Shown: positions 26,212 to 35,445 of the stretch, piece after piece | Layout: each line of letters begins with the position of its first letter | Numbering within the stretch: position 1 is the first letter of the stretch | Assembly (NCBI GenBank): GCA_964422205.1 | Contig: CAYRAI010000015.1 | Coordinates: 1 to 52,070, forward strand | Length of the DNA stretch: 52,070 nucleotides | From: CAZNYN01 sp964422205 | Lineage (GTDB): Bacteria; Synergistota; Synergistia; Synergistales; Synergistaceae | Direction: 5' to 3' | Translations under genes and position numbers: made by a program | Notes under the pieces: generated by a model | Told to the model about the DNA's origin: nothing | Database searches by the model: none | Seen by the model: the letters and a program-made list of their open reading frames with translations, nothing else

Positions 26212-26942
26212 TGGAAGACCTTCTTTACGGTGTGCTAAAGATAAAACAGCCGGATGAAAATATGGGGCCGAGAGTCAACTTGGACACCATACTTCTGGCT
26301 CATTTTACAAAGCCGCGAAGACGTGAGAGGATATTGGAACTTGGCTGCGCCCACGGAGCAGTGTCCCTAATATTGGCAAAGAGGGGCTATTGCATTGAAG
26401 GGGCAGACATCCAGCCCCACTTGGTAGATATGGCGAAAGAAAATGCGCTCCTTAATTCACTTGAGGACAAAACGGAATTTTTTGTTCGAGATTTGAGAAA
26501 TTATAAAAAATATTGGAGTGCTCAGAGCTTTGACAGAGTTGTGATGAATCCGCCCTATGATGAGCTCTCAGAGAGCAGAAGAAGCCCTTCGGACGCCCTT
26601 GCTGCCGCAATGCACGGGACAGAGTGTACTCTTGAAGATGTAATAATCGCTTCAAAATATTTGCTGAAAAACAGAGGAAAACTTGACCTTGTAATAAGGA
26701 CAAACAGGATGGGAGAACTTTTTGCCTTGCTTGACAAGCATAAGATGCCTCCAAAAGTTATGAGGCCGGTGTATCCGAAGCCATGCAGCAAATCGACAGT
26801 CGTGCTTGTGGAGGCTATGAGAGCCGCATCTCACGGGCTAACAATAGAATCCCCGATATTTGTGCTTGGTGCGGACGGGCGTGAGACAGAAGAACTTTTG
26901 GAAGCTTATAAAATAGAGGAGAATGAAAAATGCCCCTCGTAA
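26211..26942 (+). CDS. TrmN6-like SAM-dependent N6-adenine methyltransferase
   Basis: A 243-aa class I methyltransferase. The SAM loop LELGCAHGAVSL is at about residues 39-50, with an acidic residue at the end of strand 2 (EGADIQPH), and the amino-methylating NPPY motif (VVMNPPYDEL) near residue 113. The layout matches the tRNA1(Val) A37 methyltransferase family (TrmN6/YfiC). The target RNA is inferred from family only. The start ATG shares a base with the smc stop codon (TAATG), and the stop overlaps rsmI by 13 bases. Confidence 0.85.
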   Translation: MEDLLYGVLKIKQPDENMGPRVNLDTILLAHFTKPRRRERILELGCAHGAVSLILAKRGYCIEGADIQPHLVDMAKENALLNSLEDKTEFFVRDLRNYKKYWSAQSFDRVVMNPPYDELSESRRSPSDALAAAMHGTECTLEDVIIASKYLLKNRGKLDLVIRTNRMGELFALLDKHKMPPKVMRPVYPKPCSKSTVVLVEAMRAASHGLTIESPIFVLGADGRETEELLEAYKIEENEKCPS

Positions 26943-27766
26943 TAGTACCTACACCAATAGGCAATTTGGAAGACATAACTTTAAGAGGGCTCAGAGCTTT
27001 GAGAGAGGCCGATGTTATAGCATGCGAGGACACGAGGCACACATTAAAGCTGCTCAACCACTATGAGATAAAAAAGCCTCTTCTCTCCTGCCATGAGCAC
27101 AATGAGGCTGAAAGAGTTTCTTCCATAATGCAAAGGCTTAAAAACGGAGAAAACATAGCCCTTGTCTCCGATGCAGGAACTCCAGGACTTTCAGATCCGG
27201 GCGGAGTTATAGTCAAAGCAGCAATAGAGCAGGGGCTTCCCTGCGATGTACTGCCTGGAGCTAATGCCCTTTTGCCCGCACTTCTGATGTCGGGACTGGG
27301 AATGGAAAGCTTTATGTTCATAGGATTCCTGAAAGGTAAGACGGAGGAAAAGAAAAGCCGTCTAAAAGAGATAAAAGATGTAAAAGAAATATTAGTCTTT
27401 TACATCTCTCCCCACAGACTAATAAAAGAGCTTGAAATAATGGCTTCAGTACTCGGAGACAGAAAAGCCTCGCTGGTAAGAGAGATAAGTAAAATACACC
27501 AGGAAACAGTGAGAGGAACTCTGCTTACTTTCAAAGATATATTGACCGAGGATAAAATCAGAGGAGAGTTTGTCTGCGTCACAGAGGGCAATGAGGAAAA
27601 TACCGACTCCTGTGATGATTCTATTTGGATGGAAGAGGCAAAAAGGATGACTTTCAGCGGAGAATCGACAAAAAATGTTGCAAACTTGCTCTCTATCAAG
27701 TATTGTATCCAACGGAACAGAATAAAACGGTACATTCTTGAGAATTGTGCCGAGGAGGTTAAATAA
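26930..27766 (+). CDS. rsmI: 16S rRNA (cytidine1402-2'-O)-methyltransferase RsmI
   Basis: A 278-aa tetrapyrrole-methylase-fold enzyme. Family motifs: VPTPIGNLEDITLRGLRAL (residues 6-24), CEDTRHT, SDAGTPGLSDPG and LPGANALLPALLMSG. RsmI 2'-O-methylates C1402 in the ribosomal decoding centre. It overlaps the methyltransferase upstream, and metG starts right after its stop. Confidence 0.95.
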   Translation: MPLVIVPTPIGNLEDITLRGLRALREADVIACEDTRHTLKLLNHYEIKKPLLSCHEHNEAERVSSIMQRLKNGENIALVSDAGTPGLSDPGGVIVKAAIEQGLPCDVLPGANALLPALLMSGLGMESFMFIGFLKGKTEEKKSRLKEIKDVKEILVFYISPHRLIKELEIMASVLGDRKASLVREISKIHQETVRGTLLTFKDILTEDKIRGEFVCVTEGNEENTDSCDDSIWMEEAKRMTFSGESTKNVANLLSIKYCIQRNRIKRYILENCAEEVK

Positions 27767-29725
27767 ATGTCAAAAGAAAATTTTTACATTACTACACCTA
27801 TCTACTATGTCAATGATGTTCCCCATATTGGCCACGCCTACACGACTATTGCGGCTGATGTACTCGCGCGCTGGCACAAATCGGGCGGAGAAAAGTCCTG
27901 GTTTCTGACAGGCACAGACGAGCACGGACAGAAGATTCAGACCGTAGCCGAAAAAAAGGGCATCACTCCCAAAGAGCTGTGCGATGAAGTCGTCCAAAAC
28001 TTTCAGAAACTTTGGGGAGTCCTCAACATATCCAACGACGACTTTATCAGAACAACAGACGAACGCCATGAGAAGGTTGTTCAGGAAGTATTCCGCCGTC
28101 TTATAGAGCAGGGCGACATTTACAAAGGCGAGTACGAAGGCTGGTACTGCGTGCCTTGCGAAACCTATGTCCCAGAAGCTCAGATGGGAGAGGGACAGAC
28201 CTGTCCCGACTGCCACCGTCCCCTTACGAAGATGACGGAAGAGACATATTTCTTTAAACTCTCAAAATACACGGACAGACTTCTCAAATTCTACGAAGAT
28301 AACCCCGATGCCATTATGCCCAAGTCTCGCTATAACGAGATAGTGAGCTTCATCAAGGGTGGTCTGCGCGACCAGTCTGTGTCGAGAACAACTCTTAAAT
28401 GGGGCATTCCTCTGCCGGGAGACGACAAGCACGTAATATATGTCTGGTTTGACGCTCTGATAAACTACCTTTCTGCTATGAACTTCCCAGAGGAGGGCGG
28501 ACTTTGGCAGACCTATTGGCCATCTGTGCGCCACCTTGTCGGCAAAGACATCATCAGATTCCACTGCGTAATATGGCCAGCTATGCTTATGGCTCTAGGA
28601 GTCAATCCCCCCGTCCGCGTCTTTGCTCACGGCTGGTGGACTGTCGAAGGTGAGAAAATGTCAAAGTCTGTCGGCAATGTCGTAGACCCGTTTGAAATGG
28701 CCGACCTCTACGGAGTGGACGCATTCCGCTACTTTGTACTGCGCGAAGTTCCCTTCGGACATGACGGAGACTTCTCCGAGCTTGCACTTGTACAGCGCAT
28801 AAATTCCGACCTTGCCAACGACCTCGGAAACCTCTTGTCAAGAAGTCTCCAGATGATAGACAAATTCCGCTCAAGCAAACTGCCCGAAACATTCACGGCC
28901 ACAGAGCTTGACAAAGAAATAGCAGATATGGCAAACAAGACAGTTGCGGAAATGACAGAGCTTATGGATCGTTTCGCCTTTGACGACGCTCTTAAAGTTC
29001 TCTGGGCATTCATCAGCCGTTCAAACAAATATATTGACGAGACCCAGCCTTGGAAGCTCGGCAAAGAGGGCGAAGTCGAAAGACTTGACGCTGTTTTGAG
29101 AACTCTCTGGGAATCCCTACGACTCTCCGCAGTTTTGGTCGCTCCTTTCATGCCGGAGACAGCTGCAAGAATATGGGAGCAGCTCGGACTTTCAGGCAAT
29201 CCTCTTGACGGAGGACGTGAAAATTGGGCATGGGGCAAGATTGACGGCCCTGTAACAGTTAAAAAGGGAGCTATCCTCTTCCCACGCATCGACGTCGAAA
29301 AATGGAAGGCGGAAAAGAGCGAACGCGATTTGGAAAAGCGCGCTAAGGCTGATCCGACAGCATTCTTCAAGTACCTTGAGCCCAAGCCTCAGATAGAGTA
29401 CGACGATTTTGCAAAACTCGACCTGCGCGTGGCTCTCGTAGAGAAAATCGAAGTTGTGCCTAAGGCTGACAAACTTTACATTCTCAATCTTGACCTCGGC
29501 TATGAAAAGAGAGTAATAGTTTCAAGCATAAGAGAATTCTACAAGCCCGAAGAGCTTGAAGGCAAAAAGATAATTGTCCTTGTCAACCTAAAGCCGGCGA
29601 AATTCCGCGGAGTCCAGAGCAACGGAATGCTGCTTGCCGCAGAAAGCCCCGAGACAAGACAGGAAATCTTGACTCTGCTTACTGTAATAGACGATTCAAT
29701 ACCTGTCGGTAGCAGAATAAGCTAG
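27767..29725 (+). CDS. metG: Methionyl-tRNA synthetase
   Basis: A 652-aa class I synthetase. The HIGH-type motif HIGH is at residues 20-23, and the KMSKS loop (EKMSKSVGN) near 297-301. A zinc knuckle contains CVPC and CPDC (about residues 126-148). The C-terminal 100 residues form an OB-fold tRNA-binding domain (FAKLDLRVALVEKIEVVPKADKLY), as in dimeric MetRS. ATG start after GAGGAGG, directly behind rsmI. The rsmI-metG-tatD order is seen in many bacteria. Confidence 0.97.
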   Translation: MSKENFYITTPIYYVNDVPHIGHAYTTIAADVLARWHKSGGEKSWFLTGTDEHGQKIQTVAEKKGITPKELCDEVVQNFQKLWGVLNISNDDFIRTTDERHEKVVQEVFRRLIEQGDIYKGEYEGWYCVPCETYVPEAQMGEGQTCPDCHRPLTKMTEETYFFKLSKYTDRLLKFYEDNPDAIMPKSRYNEIVSFIKGGLRDQSVSRTTLKWGIPLPGDDKHVIYVWFDALINYLSAMNFPEEGGLWQTYWPSVRHLVGKDIIRFHCVIWPAMLMALGVNPPVRVFAHGWWTVEGEKMSKSVGNVVDPFEMADLYGVDAFRYFVLREVPFGHDGDFSELALVQRINSDLANDLGNLLSRSLQMIDKFRSSKLPETFTATELDKEIADMANKTVAEMTELMDRFAFDDALKVLWAFISRSNKYIDETQPWKLGKEGEVERLDAVLRTLWESLRLSAVLVAPFMPETAARIWEQLGLSGNPLDGGRENWAWGKIDGPVTVKKGAILFPRIDVEKWKAEKSERDLEKRAKADPTAFFKYLEPKPQIEYDDFAKLDLRVALVEKIEVVPKADKLYILNLDLGYEKRVIVSSIREFYKPEELEGKKIIVLVNLKPAKFRGVQSNGMLLAAESPETRQEILTLLTVIDDSIPVGSRIS

Positions 29726-29756
29726 AAAAAAGACAAATAAAAGAGCGTATAGGCGA

Positions 29757-29782
29757 GGGGCGGGCATAGCCCGCCCCTTTTT
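29757..29782 (+). terminator. Rho-independent terminator between metG and tatD
   Basis: GGGGCGGGC and GCCCGCCCC form a 9-bp GC stem around an ATA loop, followed by five T. It lies 31 bases after the metG stop. The tatD ribosome binding site begins immediately after the T-run, so some read-through may be intended. Confidence 0.85.
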
Positions 29783-29797
29783 GGAGGGATGAAACAC

Positions 29798-30613
29798 ATG
29801 TTTTTAACTGACACCCACTGTCACCTTAACAGGGAATATTACCCAAACGGGCTTGAAGAAGTTTTCAAGAACGCCTTGGACAATGATGTAAAGAGAATGA
29901 TATTTGCCTCTGCGGAGATAGAATCAAGCAGAGAATCTGTGGAAATATCATCAAAACAGATATCAAACCCCGAAATATACTCACTTGTGGGAGTTCATCC
30001 GCACGAAGCGGAAAAAGTCTCCCCCAATTTTATCGTGGAGCTGGAGGCCTTAGCCTCTCACGAAAGAGTGTGCGCAATAGGCGAGATAGGCCTGGACTAC
30101 TTCTATGACCACTCGCCGCGGGATATACAAAAGGAGATATTCATAGCTCAGATAGAGCTTGCCAAAAAGTTGGATATGCCGATAGCACTTCACATCAGGG
30201 ACTCCGCGGACAGGCAAAAGGGCAACGCCAATGCGGAGACTATAGAGATACTGAGGGAGCACGGTGCGGAAAAAATCGGCGGAGTGGTACACTGCTTTTC
30301 GGGCGATATGAATAATGCGAAAGACGCTCTTGACCTCGGATTTTACATATCCTTCGCAGGCCCTGTAACATACCCTAAAAACATCTCTCTGAGGGAGATT
30401 GCGCTGGAGATACCGACTGACAGAATCCTGTGCGAAACGGACTCTCCCTACCTGGCACCCCAGGGGTTCAGAGGAAAGTCAAACGAACCATACCATGTAA
30501 AATCAGTCTATGAGATGATATCAATGCTAAAGGGCATATCTGTGGAAGATTTTGCCGCGATAATTGACGACAATGTAAAAAAAGCTTTCAGATTGGGGAA
30601 AAAAGATGTTTAA
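29798..30613 (+). CDS. tatD: TatD-family metal-dependent hydrolase/DNase
   Basis: A 271-aa TIM-barrel hydrolase of the TatD family, 3'-5' exonuclease-like. Metal ligands are visible in TDTHCHL (near residue 4), GEIGLDYFYD, HIRDS, VHCFSG and ETDSPYLAP. ATG 29798 stands nine bases after GGAGGG. The in-frame ATG at 29789 directly abuts that site, which makes it a poor start. It overlaps tgt by eight bases. Confidence 0.92.
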   Translation: MFLTDTHCHLNREYYPNGLEEVFKNALDNDVKRMIFASAEIESSRESVEISSKQISNPEIYSLVGVHPHEAEKVSPNFIVELEALASHERVCAIGEIGLDYFYDHSPRDIQKEIFIAQIELAKKLDMPIALHIRDSADRQKGNANAETIEILREHGAEKIGGVVHCFSGDMNNAKDALDLGFYISFAGPVTYPKNISLREIALEIPTDRILCETDSPYLAPQGFRGKSNEPYHVKSVYEMISMLKGISVEDFAAIIDDNVKKAFRLGKKDV

Positions 30614-31733
30614 ATACAGATTAGTCGCCGAATGTCCTGTGACGGGAGCAAGAGCGGGAGAGCTTACCACATCTCACGGAGTTATAGAGACGCCCGTCTT
30701 TATGCCCGTAGGCACTCAGGCTACTGTCAAAGCAATGACGCCTCCGGAGCTTGAAGGGCTCGGAGCTCAGATAATACTCGGCAATACATACCACCTCTAC
30801 ATGCGCCCCGGTGAGGATATAGTCGAAGAGGCAGGGGGGCTCCACAGGTTTATGGGGTGGAATCATCCCATTCTTACAGACAGCGGCGGCTTTCAGGTAT
30901 TTTCACTTTCCGACCTCAGAAAGATAACGGAAGAGGGAGTGGAGTTCCGTTCTCATCTTAACGGAAGCAAACACTTCATGAGGCCGGAGGACTCTATGGC
31001 GATACAGCAGAAACTCGGAAGCGACATTGCGATGGCTTTTGACGAGTGCGTATCATGGCCGACAACGGAAGAATATTCCCGCGACGCAATGGAACGTACA
31101 ATACGCTGGGCTAAGAGGTGCAAGGACTTTCACACAAGGGAAGACCAGACTCTTTTCGGCATAGTTCAGGGCTCAATGTTTGAAACTCAGAGGATAGAGT
31201 GCATTAAGAGGCTCGAGGAAATTAATTTCAAAGGATACGGAATCGGCGGTCTCTCCGTGGGAGAAGAGCACGATGTCATGTACCGCATTCTTGACTCACT
31301 CTGCCCCGAAATGCCTAAGGAAAAGCCGAGATACTTAATGGGAGTGGGCTTCCCGACAAACCTTGTCGAAGGAGTCGCAAGGGGCATAGATATGTTTGAC
31401 TGCGTGCTACCGACTAGAAACGGACGAAACGGAAGTGTCCTCACAAGGTTCGGCAAGCTCAATATAAAAAATCAGGGTTTCGCGCGCGACTTCACTCCTA
31501 TAGACCCGACATGCGACTGCTATGTATGCCGAAACTTTACAAAGGCTTATATAAGACACCTTTACACGGCAGGCGAAATACTTGCGGCAAGGCTTTGCAG
31601 CTGGCATAACCTGCACTTCCTAGTCAATCTTATGAAAGATGCAAGACGAGCCATAATAGAGGGACGCTTCCCCTCCTTCCGCCAAAATTTTATGGAGAAT
31701 TTTATGGAAGGGGCGTACCTCAATGACAGATGA
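30606..31733 (+). CDS. tgt: tRNA-guanine transglycosylase
   Basis: A 375-aa bacterial Tgt that exchanges guanine-34 for the queuosine precursor preQ1 in GUN tRNAs. TDSGGFQVFSL carries one active-site Asp, and DCVLPTRNGRNG carries the catalytic Asp nucleophile. The zinc site is CDCYVC...H (C-x-C-x2-C then WHNLHF). No queC/D/E/F gene is near, so preQ1 must come from elsewhere. Overlaps tatD and tsaC by 8 and 11 bases. Confidence 0.97.
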   Translation: MFKYRLVAECPVTGARAGELTTSHGVIETPVFMPVGTQATVKAMTPPELEGLGAQIILGNTYHLYMRPGEDIVEEAGGLHRFMGWNHPILTDSGGFQVFSLSDLRKITEEGVEFRSHLNGSKHFMRPEDSMAIQQKLGSDIAMAFDECVSWPTTEEYSRDAMERTIRWAKRCKDFHTREDQTLFGIVQGSMFETQRIECIKRLEEINFKGYGIGGLSVGEEHDVMYRILDSLCPEMPKEKPRYLMGVGFPTNLVEGVARGIDMFDCVLPTRNGRNGSVLTRFGKLNIKNQGFARDFTPIDPTCDCYVCRNFTKAYIRHLYTAGEILAARLCSWHNLHFLVNLMKDARRAIIEGRFPSFRQNFMENFMEGAYLNDR

Positions 31734-32709
31734 GCTGGAAGAGAGGCTCTCTGCGATATTTAAGGCAACAGACATTTCAGAAAGAGCTCTATTTGAGGAA
31801 GCGGGAGCGGCCATACGAAGGGGAGAGCTTGTAGCCTTTCCGACAGAGACGGTCTACGGCCTTGGAGCGGATGCATTGAATGCCGACGCGGTAAAGAAAA
31901 TATACGAAGCCAAGGGAAGGCCTTCGGACAATCCCCTGATACTCCATGTCTGCGATATAAAAATGGCAGAATCTGTTGTCGAAATAAATTGGCGCGCAAG
32001 GTTCTTAATGGAAAAATTCTGGCCAGGGCCTCTGTCTATAGTGCTTGATGCAAAACCTGCCGTTCCCGAACGTACAAGAGGCGGGCTTTCCACCGCGGCT
32101 GTGCGTATGCCGGATAACAGAATAGCGCTTGAGCTGATAAAAGCGTCGGGATGCCCCATAGCCGCCCCGAGCGCAAACAAAAGCGGCAGGCCGAGCCCTA
32201 CCGACGCCGAGACGGTAAGAGAAGATTTGGGCGATGCGGTAAAGATTATTCTGGACGGAGGCAATACAAGGGTCGGAGTGGAGTCCACAGTGCTGGACTT
32301 GACGGGAGACCATGTCGTCCTGCTCCGCCCCGGCGGAGTGACAAAAGAGCAGCTTGAATATGTCCTGAAGGAAGAAGTTCTCCTTCCGAGGGACAGTCTG
32401 ATGATAAAAAGATCCCCGGGGACGAGATACCGCCACTATGCGCCCTCTATCCCACTGAAACTCTGCACGCCGTCGCAGATAAGCGTCAAAGAAGGCACTA
32501 AGTGGGCATGGATAGGGACAAGAGAGCCGGAACTCAAGCCTTATACAAAAATATTATTTTCAAATATAGAAGAATACACAAAAGAACTCTTCCGTGCTCT
32601 GCGCACCATAGAGAAGAGCGGTGCCGAGATAATAATAGCCGAAGACCCGGGAAGTACGGGAATAGCCTTAGCGCTAAGAGACCGCCTAGAACGGGCCGCG
32701 GGAAAATAA
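31723..32709 (+). CDS. tsaC: Threonylcarbamoyl-AMP synthase (Sua5/YwlC type)
   Basis: A 328-aa protein that makes the activated intermediate for t6A37 in ANN-decoding tRNAs. The YrdC domain shows FPTETVYGLGADAL, YEAKGRPSDNPLI and the SANKSGRPSPT loop. A C-terminal Sua5 extension (about residues 225-328, beginning RSPGTRYRHYAP) makes it the long form. Last plus-strand gene of the tatD-tgt-tsaC operon. Confidence 0.95.
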   Translation: MTDELEERLSAIFKATDISERALFEEAGAAIRRGELVAFPTETVYGLGADALNADAVKKIYEAKGRPSDNPLILHVCDIKMAESVVEINWRARFLMEKFWPGPLSIVLDAKPAVPERTRGGLSTAAVRMPDNRIALELIKASGCPIAAPSANKSGRPSPTDAETVREDLGDAVKIILDGGNTRVGVESTVLDLTGDHVVLLRPGGVTKEQLEYVLKEEVLLPRDSLMIKRSPGTRYRHYAPSIPLKLCTPSQISVKEGTKWAWIGTREPELKPYTKILFSNIEEYTKELFRALRTIEKSGAEIIIAEDPGSTGIALALRDRLERAAGK

Positions 32710-32712
32710 TAA

Positions 32713-32756
32713 AAACATCAAAGCAGACCACGTCCCGGAGGTCTGCTTTGATGTTT
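32713..32756. terminator. Bidirectional terminator hairpin between convergent genes
   Basis: Two perfect 17-base arms (32713-32729 and 32740-32756) enclose a ten-base loop. The stem ends in AAA/TTT, with further A at the left end that gives a T-run on the minus strand. It serves tsaC from the left and the minus-strand betaine operon from the right. Confidence 0.8.
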
Positions 32757-32809
32757 AATAGAAGGATGGATTTATCACTTACTGCTGCACGACAGTTGTG
32801 AGCTTTTAT

Positions 32810-33787
32810 TTATATATCTGGTCTCGCAATGTGAATTGTCCTATCGCAAAACCAGTCATATACTGTGTCTTCAGGTTTTTCCTGCTCTCTCAGACGCTCA
32901 ATGCTGGTGCCTATGATAAAAAGCGGCGGCATTGGATCTATGGTAGCTTTGCCCTGAACTGAGATTATTGACGCTATTTTTTCAAGAGAACTCTCTGTAT
33001 CGGCAACTGCTACTGCCATAGTCCAATTCTCCTGATCATGGCTGTCTATATCGGCGTAGCCGGGAATATAGACTCTTTTCTGTCCCAGCAGAAAAATGTG
33101 GAGCTTACCCAGATTTATGTAAAAATCTTCAATGCTCTCTTCCGTAACATGAAAAAAGAAGAGCCTGTCCGCGTCTTTCATCTTGTATTTATCAGAGTCA
33201 CAGACCTTTGTCTTTCTGTATAATTCAAAATCGTATCTGCTTCTCAGCAAAAGGTTGGGGCAAACGTAGGAGCGCTTTGCGCCGTTTTTCTCCATCCACA
33301 TATTCAGAGCGTTCTCGCCCGGGGGAGTTAAGTGTCTTGACCCTACGCCGCTGTTCGGAAATTCCGATATAAAGTCTTTTATTAAACTGCTGCTGTTCCA
33401 AATATATTTTACTTTTCCGTCCTCTATTGTGAGAATTTCTCTCTCGGAAAGCTGCGGCACGACGGGAAGTGCTTCATTAAGAGAGTATTCCTTAATGCCG
33501 AATTGTCCGATAAAGGCGTGCTCCATGAGCAGATAGAGCCTGTTGTTCCACAAAGAAAGGAGCGGGTCGAACTTTGGTATAGGAAGAGCGGAGATATAAT
33601 TTTCTTTCGCCTGCTCCTGCCTGAAGTTCTCTCCCTTTTCCGAAAGCACATAACCTGCTTCGGCAGGTACGAGAAAGCCGTTGCCGCAAAGTTCTCTTAT
33701 GGAGGAGGGGGCTTCCCCCGCCAGGGCGAAAGTTTCTTCGTCCCAGCAGGGAAAGTCCGGCTCAAACAGGAGAATTGATCTCTCCAT
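32810..33787 (-). CDS. Uncharacterised 325-aa protein, last gene of the betaine operon
   Basis: I do not recognise this protein. It has no membrane segment or signal peptide and looks cytoplasmic. Residues about 24-60 (APSSIRELCGNGFLVPAEAG, YVLSEKGENF) resemble a winged-helix module, which is a guess from pattern only. The middle has SRHLTPPGENALNMWME and a region rich in Tyr and Phe. It starts nine bases after the BCCT transporter stop, so co-transcription with betaine uptake and reduction is likely. It could be a regulator or sensor tied to that pathway. The start ATG has AGGTAA a few bases upstream. Confidence 0.7.
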   Translation of the reverse strand: MERSILLFEPDFPCWDEETFALAGEAPSSIRELCGNGFLVPAEAGYVLSEKGENFRQEQAKENYISALPIPKFDPLLSLWNNRLYLLMEHAFIGQFGIKEYSLNEALPVVPQLSEREILTIEDGKVKYIWNSSSLIKDFISEFPNSGVGSRHLTPPGENALNMWMEKNGAKRSYVCPNLLLRSRYDFELYRKTKVCDSDKYKMKDADRLFFFHVTEESIEDFYINLGKLHIFLLGQKRVYIPGYADIDSHDQENWTMAVAVADTESSLEKIASIISVQGKATIDPMPPLFIIGTSIERLREQEKPEDTVYDWFCDRTIHIARPDI

Positions 33788-33796
33788 TAATATTAC

Positions 33797-35317
33797 CTAA
33801 AGTTTGCCTTCACGCTCGTCCGAGGTGAGAGCTTTCCAGAAAGCTACGCATGCGCAGACCATTATGAGTGAGAAGGGAGCGGCTGCTGCAAGGGATACAG
33901 TCTGGAGATTCTGAAGTCCGCCGGAGATAAGGAGCACTATGGCAAGAGCCGCCATAAGGATTCCCCAGATTCCCATCTTGCCCTTTGGCGGGTTTAGGTC
34001 GCCGTGTGTGGACAGCATGGAAAGGACGAAGGTTCCCGAGTTCGCCGAAGTTACAAAGAAGGTTATGATGAGGATAATCATAACAGTGGACATTATTGTT
34101 CCGAATGTGTAGTACTTGTACATTTCAAAGATTCCGACGGAGACATCCTTAAGAACTTCCGCCGATACATTGATGTGGCGCACGAGTTCGAGGTGCAGGG
34201 CAGAAGTTCCGAAGATTGCAAACCACGTGAAGCTTCCGAGTGCCGGTACGATGAGAACTCCGCTTACAAATTCGCGTACAGTGCGTCCGCGTGAAATGCG
34301 TGCCACGAATGAACCGACGAAGGGCGCCCATGAAATCCACCATGCCCAGTAGTAGAGAGTCCAGCCGTTGAGGAATGATTCGTAATCTCCGCCGTATGGG
34401 GCGAGAGAGAAGCTTTCTTTGATCAGTCCGCTTGTGTAGTCGCCTATTCCGGTCATAAGGGAGTTTACTATGGGAAGACTTGGCCCTACGAGGAAGAGTG
34501 CGAGCATGAGACCTAAGCATATCCAGAGGTTAAAGTCTGCGACTTTTTTAATGCCTTTTTCTATTCCCAATATAGCCGAGCCTGTGTAGAGCAGAGCCAG
34601 AACACCTATAATCGCTATCTGTACGAAGGTAGTCTTGGGTATTCCGAATATGGCGTTAAGTCCGCTGTTAAGCTGCAGTGTGCCGAGTCCGAGAGATGTT
34701 GTGATGCCTGCTAAGGTCGCGAATATTGCAAGGATGTCGACTGTCTTGCCGAAAGTTCCGCGTACCTTCTCTTCTCCCACCAGAGGTATAAAGACGGAGC
34801 TGATGAGTCCCGGTGTATTGTGGCGGAACTGGTAATAGGCAAGAGGCATCGCTATTACTGCATATCCAGCCCATGGGTGAAGTCCCCAGTGGAAGAAGGA
34901 TATCTGCATTGCGTCGCGTGCCGCCTGTACCGAGCCTGCCTGAGCGCCGAAAGGCACGGAGCCGAAGTGGAAGAGAGGCTCAGCCGCGCCGTAGAATACA
35001 AGGCCTACTCCCATTCCTGCGGAGAAGAGCATTGCAAACCATGACATATTGCTGTATTCGGGGCGTGAGTCCGAAGGGCCGAGACGCACGGAGCCAAAGC
35101 GGCTTAATGCCGCGAATATGCAGAACACGACAAAGATATTCATAGTGAGCATGTAGCCCCACCCAAAATATTTTGTGAGACCGCCGTTGAGTATCTTTGC
35201 AAAGCTTCCGAAAGAGTCCGGAGAGATAAGTCCCCAGAAGACGAGTGCGAATGTTATTGCTATGGAAATTATATAGACGGGGTTGTATTTGCTTTGTGCA
35301 GCATTATCCTTCGTCAT
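33797..35317 (-). CDS. BCCT-family betaine/carnitine/choline transporter
   Basis: A 506-aa transporter with about twelve membrane segments. Family signatures: AGMGVGLVFYGAAEPLFHF (TM3, the glycine-rich GMG motif) and the TM8 segment YYWAWWISWAPFVGSFVARISRGRTVREF, the most conserved stretch of the family. The TM3 motif lacks the Asp of BetP (GMGID). AGGAGC lies upstream of ATG 35317. It is downstream of grdI-grdH, which makes glycine betaine the most likely substrate (inference from context). Confidence 0.92.
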   Translation of the reverse strand: MTKDNAAQSKYNPVYIISIAITFALVFWGLISPDSFGSFAKILNGGLTKYFGWGYMLTMNIFVVFCIFAALSRFGSVRLGPSDSRPEYSNMSWFAMLFSAGMGVGLVFYGAAEPLFHFGSVPFGAQAGSVQAARDAMQISFFHWGLHPWAGYAVIAMPLAYYQFRHNTPGLISSVFIPLVGEEKVRGTFGKTVDILAIFATLAGITTSLGLGTLQLNSGLNAIFGIPKTTFVQIAIIGVLALLYTGSAILGIEKGIKKVADFNLWICLGLMLALFLVGPSLPIVNSLMTGIGDYTSGLIKESFSLAPYGGDYESFLNGWTLYYWAWWISWAPFVGSFVARISRGRTVREFVSGVLIVPALGSFTWFAIFGTSALHLELVRHINVSAEVLKDVSVGIFEMYKYYTFGTIMSTVMIILIITFFVTSANSGTFVLSMLSTHGDLNPPKGKMGIWGILMAALAIVLLISGGLQNLQTVSLAAAAPFSLIMVCACVAFWKALTSDEREGKL

Positions 35318-35334
35318 TGCAAACTGCTCCTTTC

Positions 35335-35363
35335 GTGCTGAGGCAGCACAGATACATTTGTGC
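35335..35363 (-). promoter_or_regulatory. Overlapping hairpins in the leader of the BCCT gene
   Basis: On the minus-strand transcript, GCACA/TGTGC (35363-35346) and GTGCTG-CCT-CAGCAC (35349-35335) share the GTGC segment, so only one can form at a time. The second ends just before the AAAGGAG ribosome binding site. This could be a translational switch or chance. Confidence 0.35.
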
Positions 35364-35445
35364 CCGAATCTTGCCTAAAAGAGGGAAGGCTAAGGCGGAA
35401 ACAGAGATACTCCTAACCTTGCCCTCCCCCTATTTTAGAACCGGT

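Noticed and set aside
34149..34520. Overlapping open frames on the minus strand within the BCCT gene, including a 123-residue one
   Set aside because: They are shadow frames of a clearly conserved transporter, with no domain or start site.
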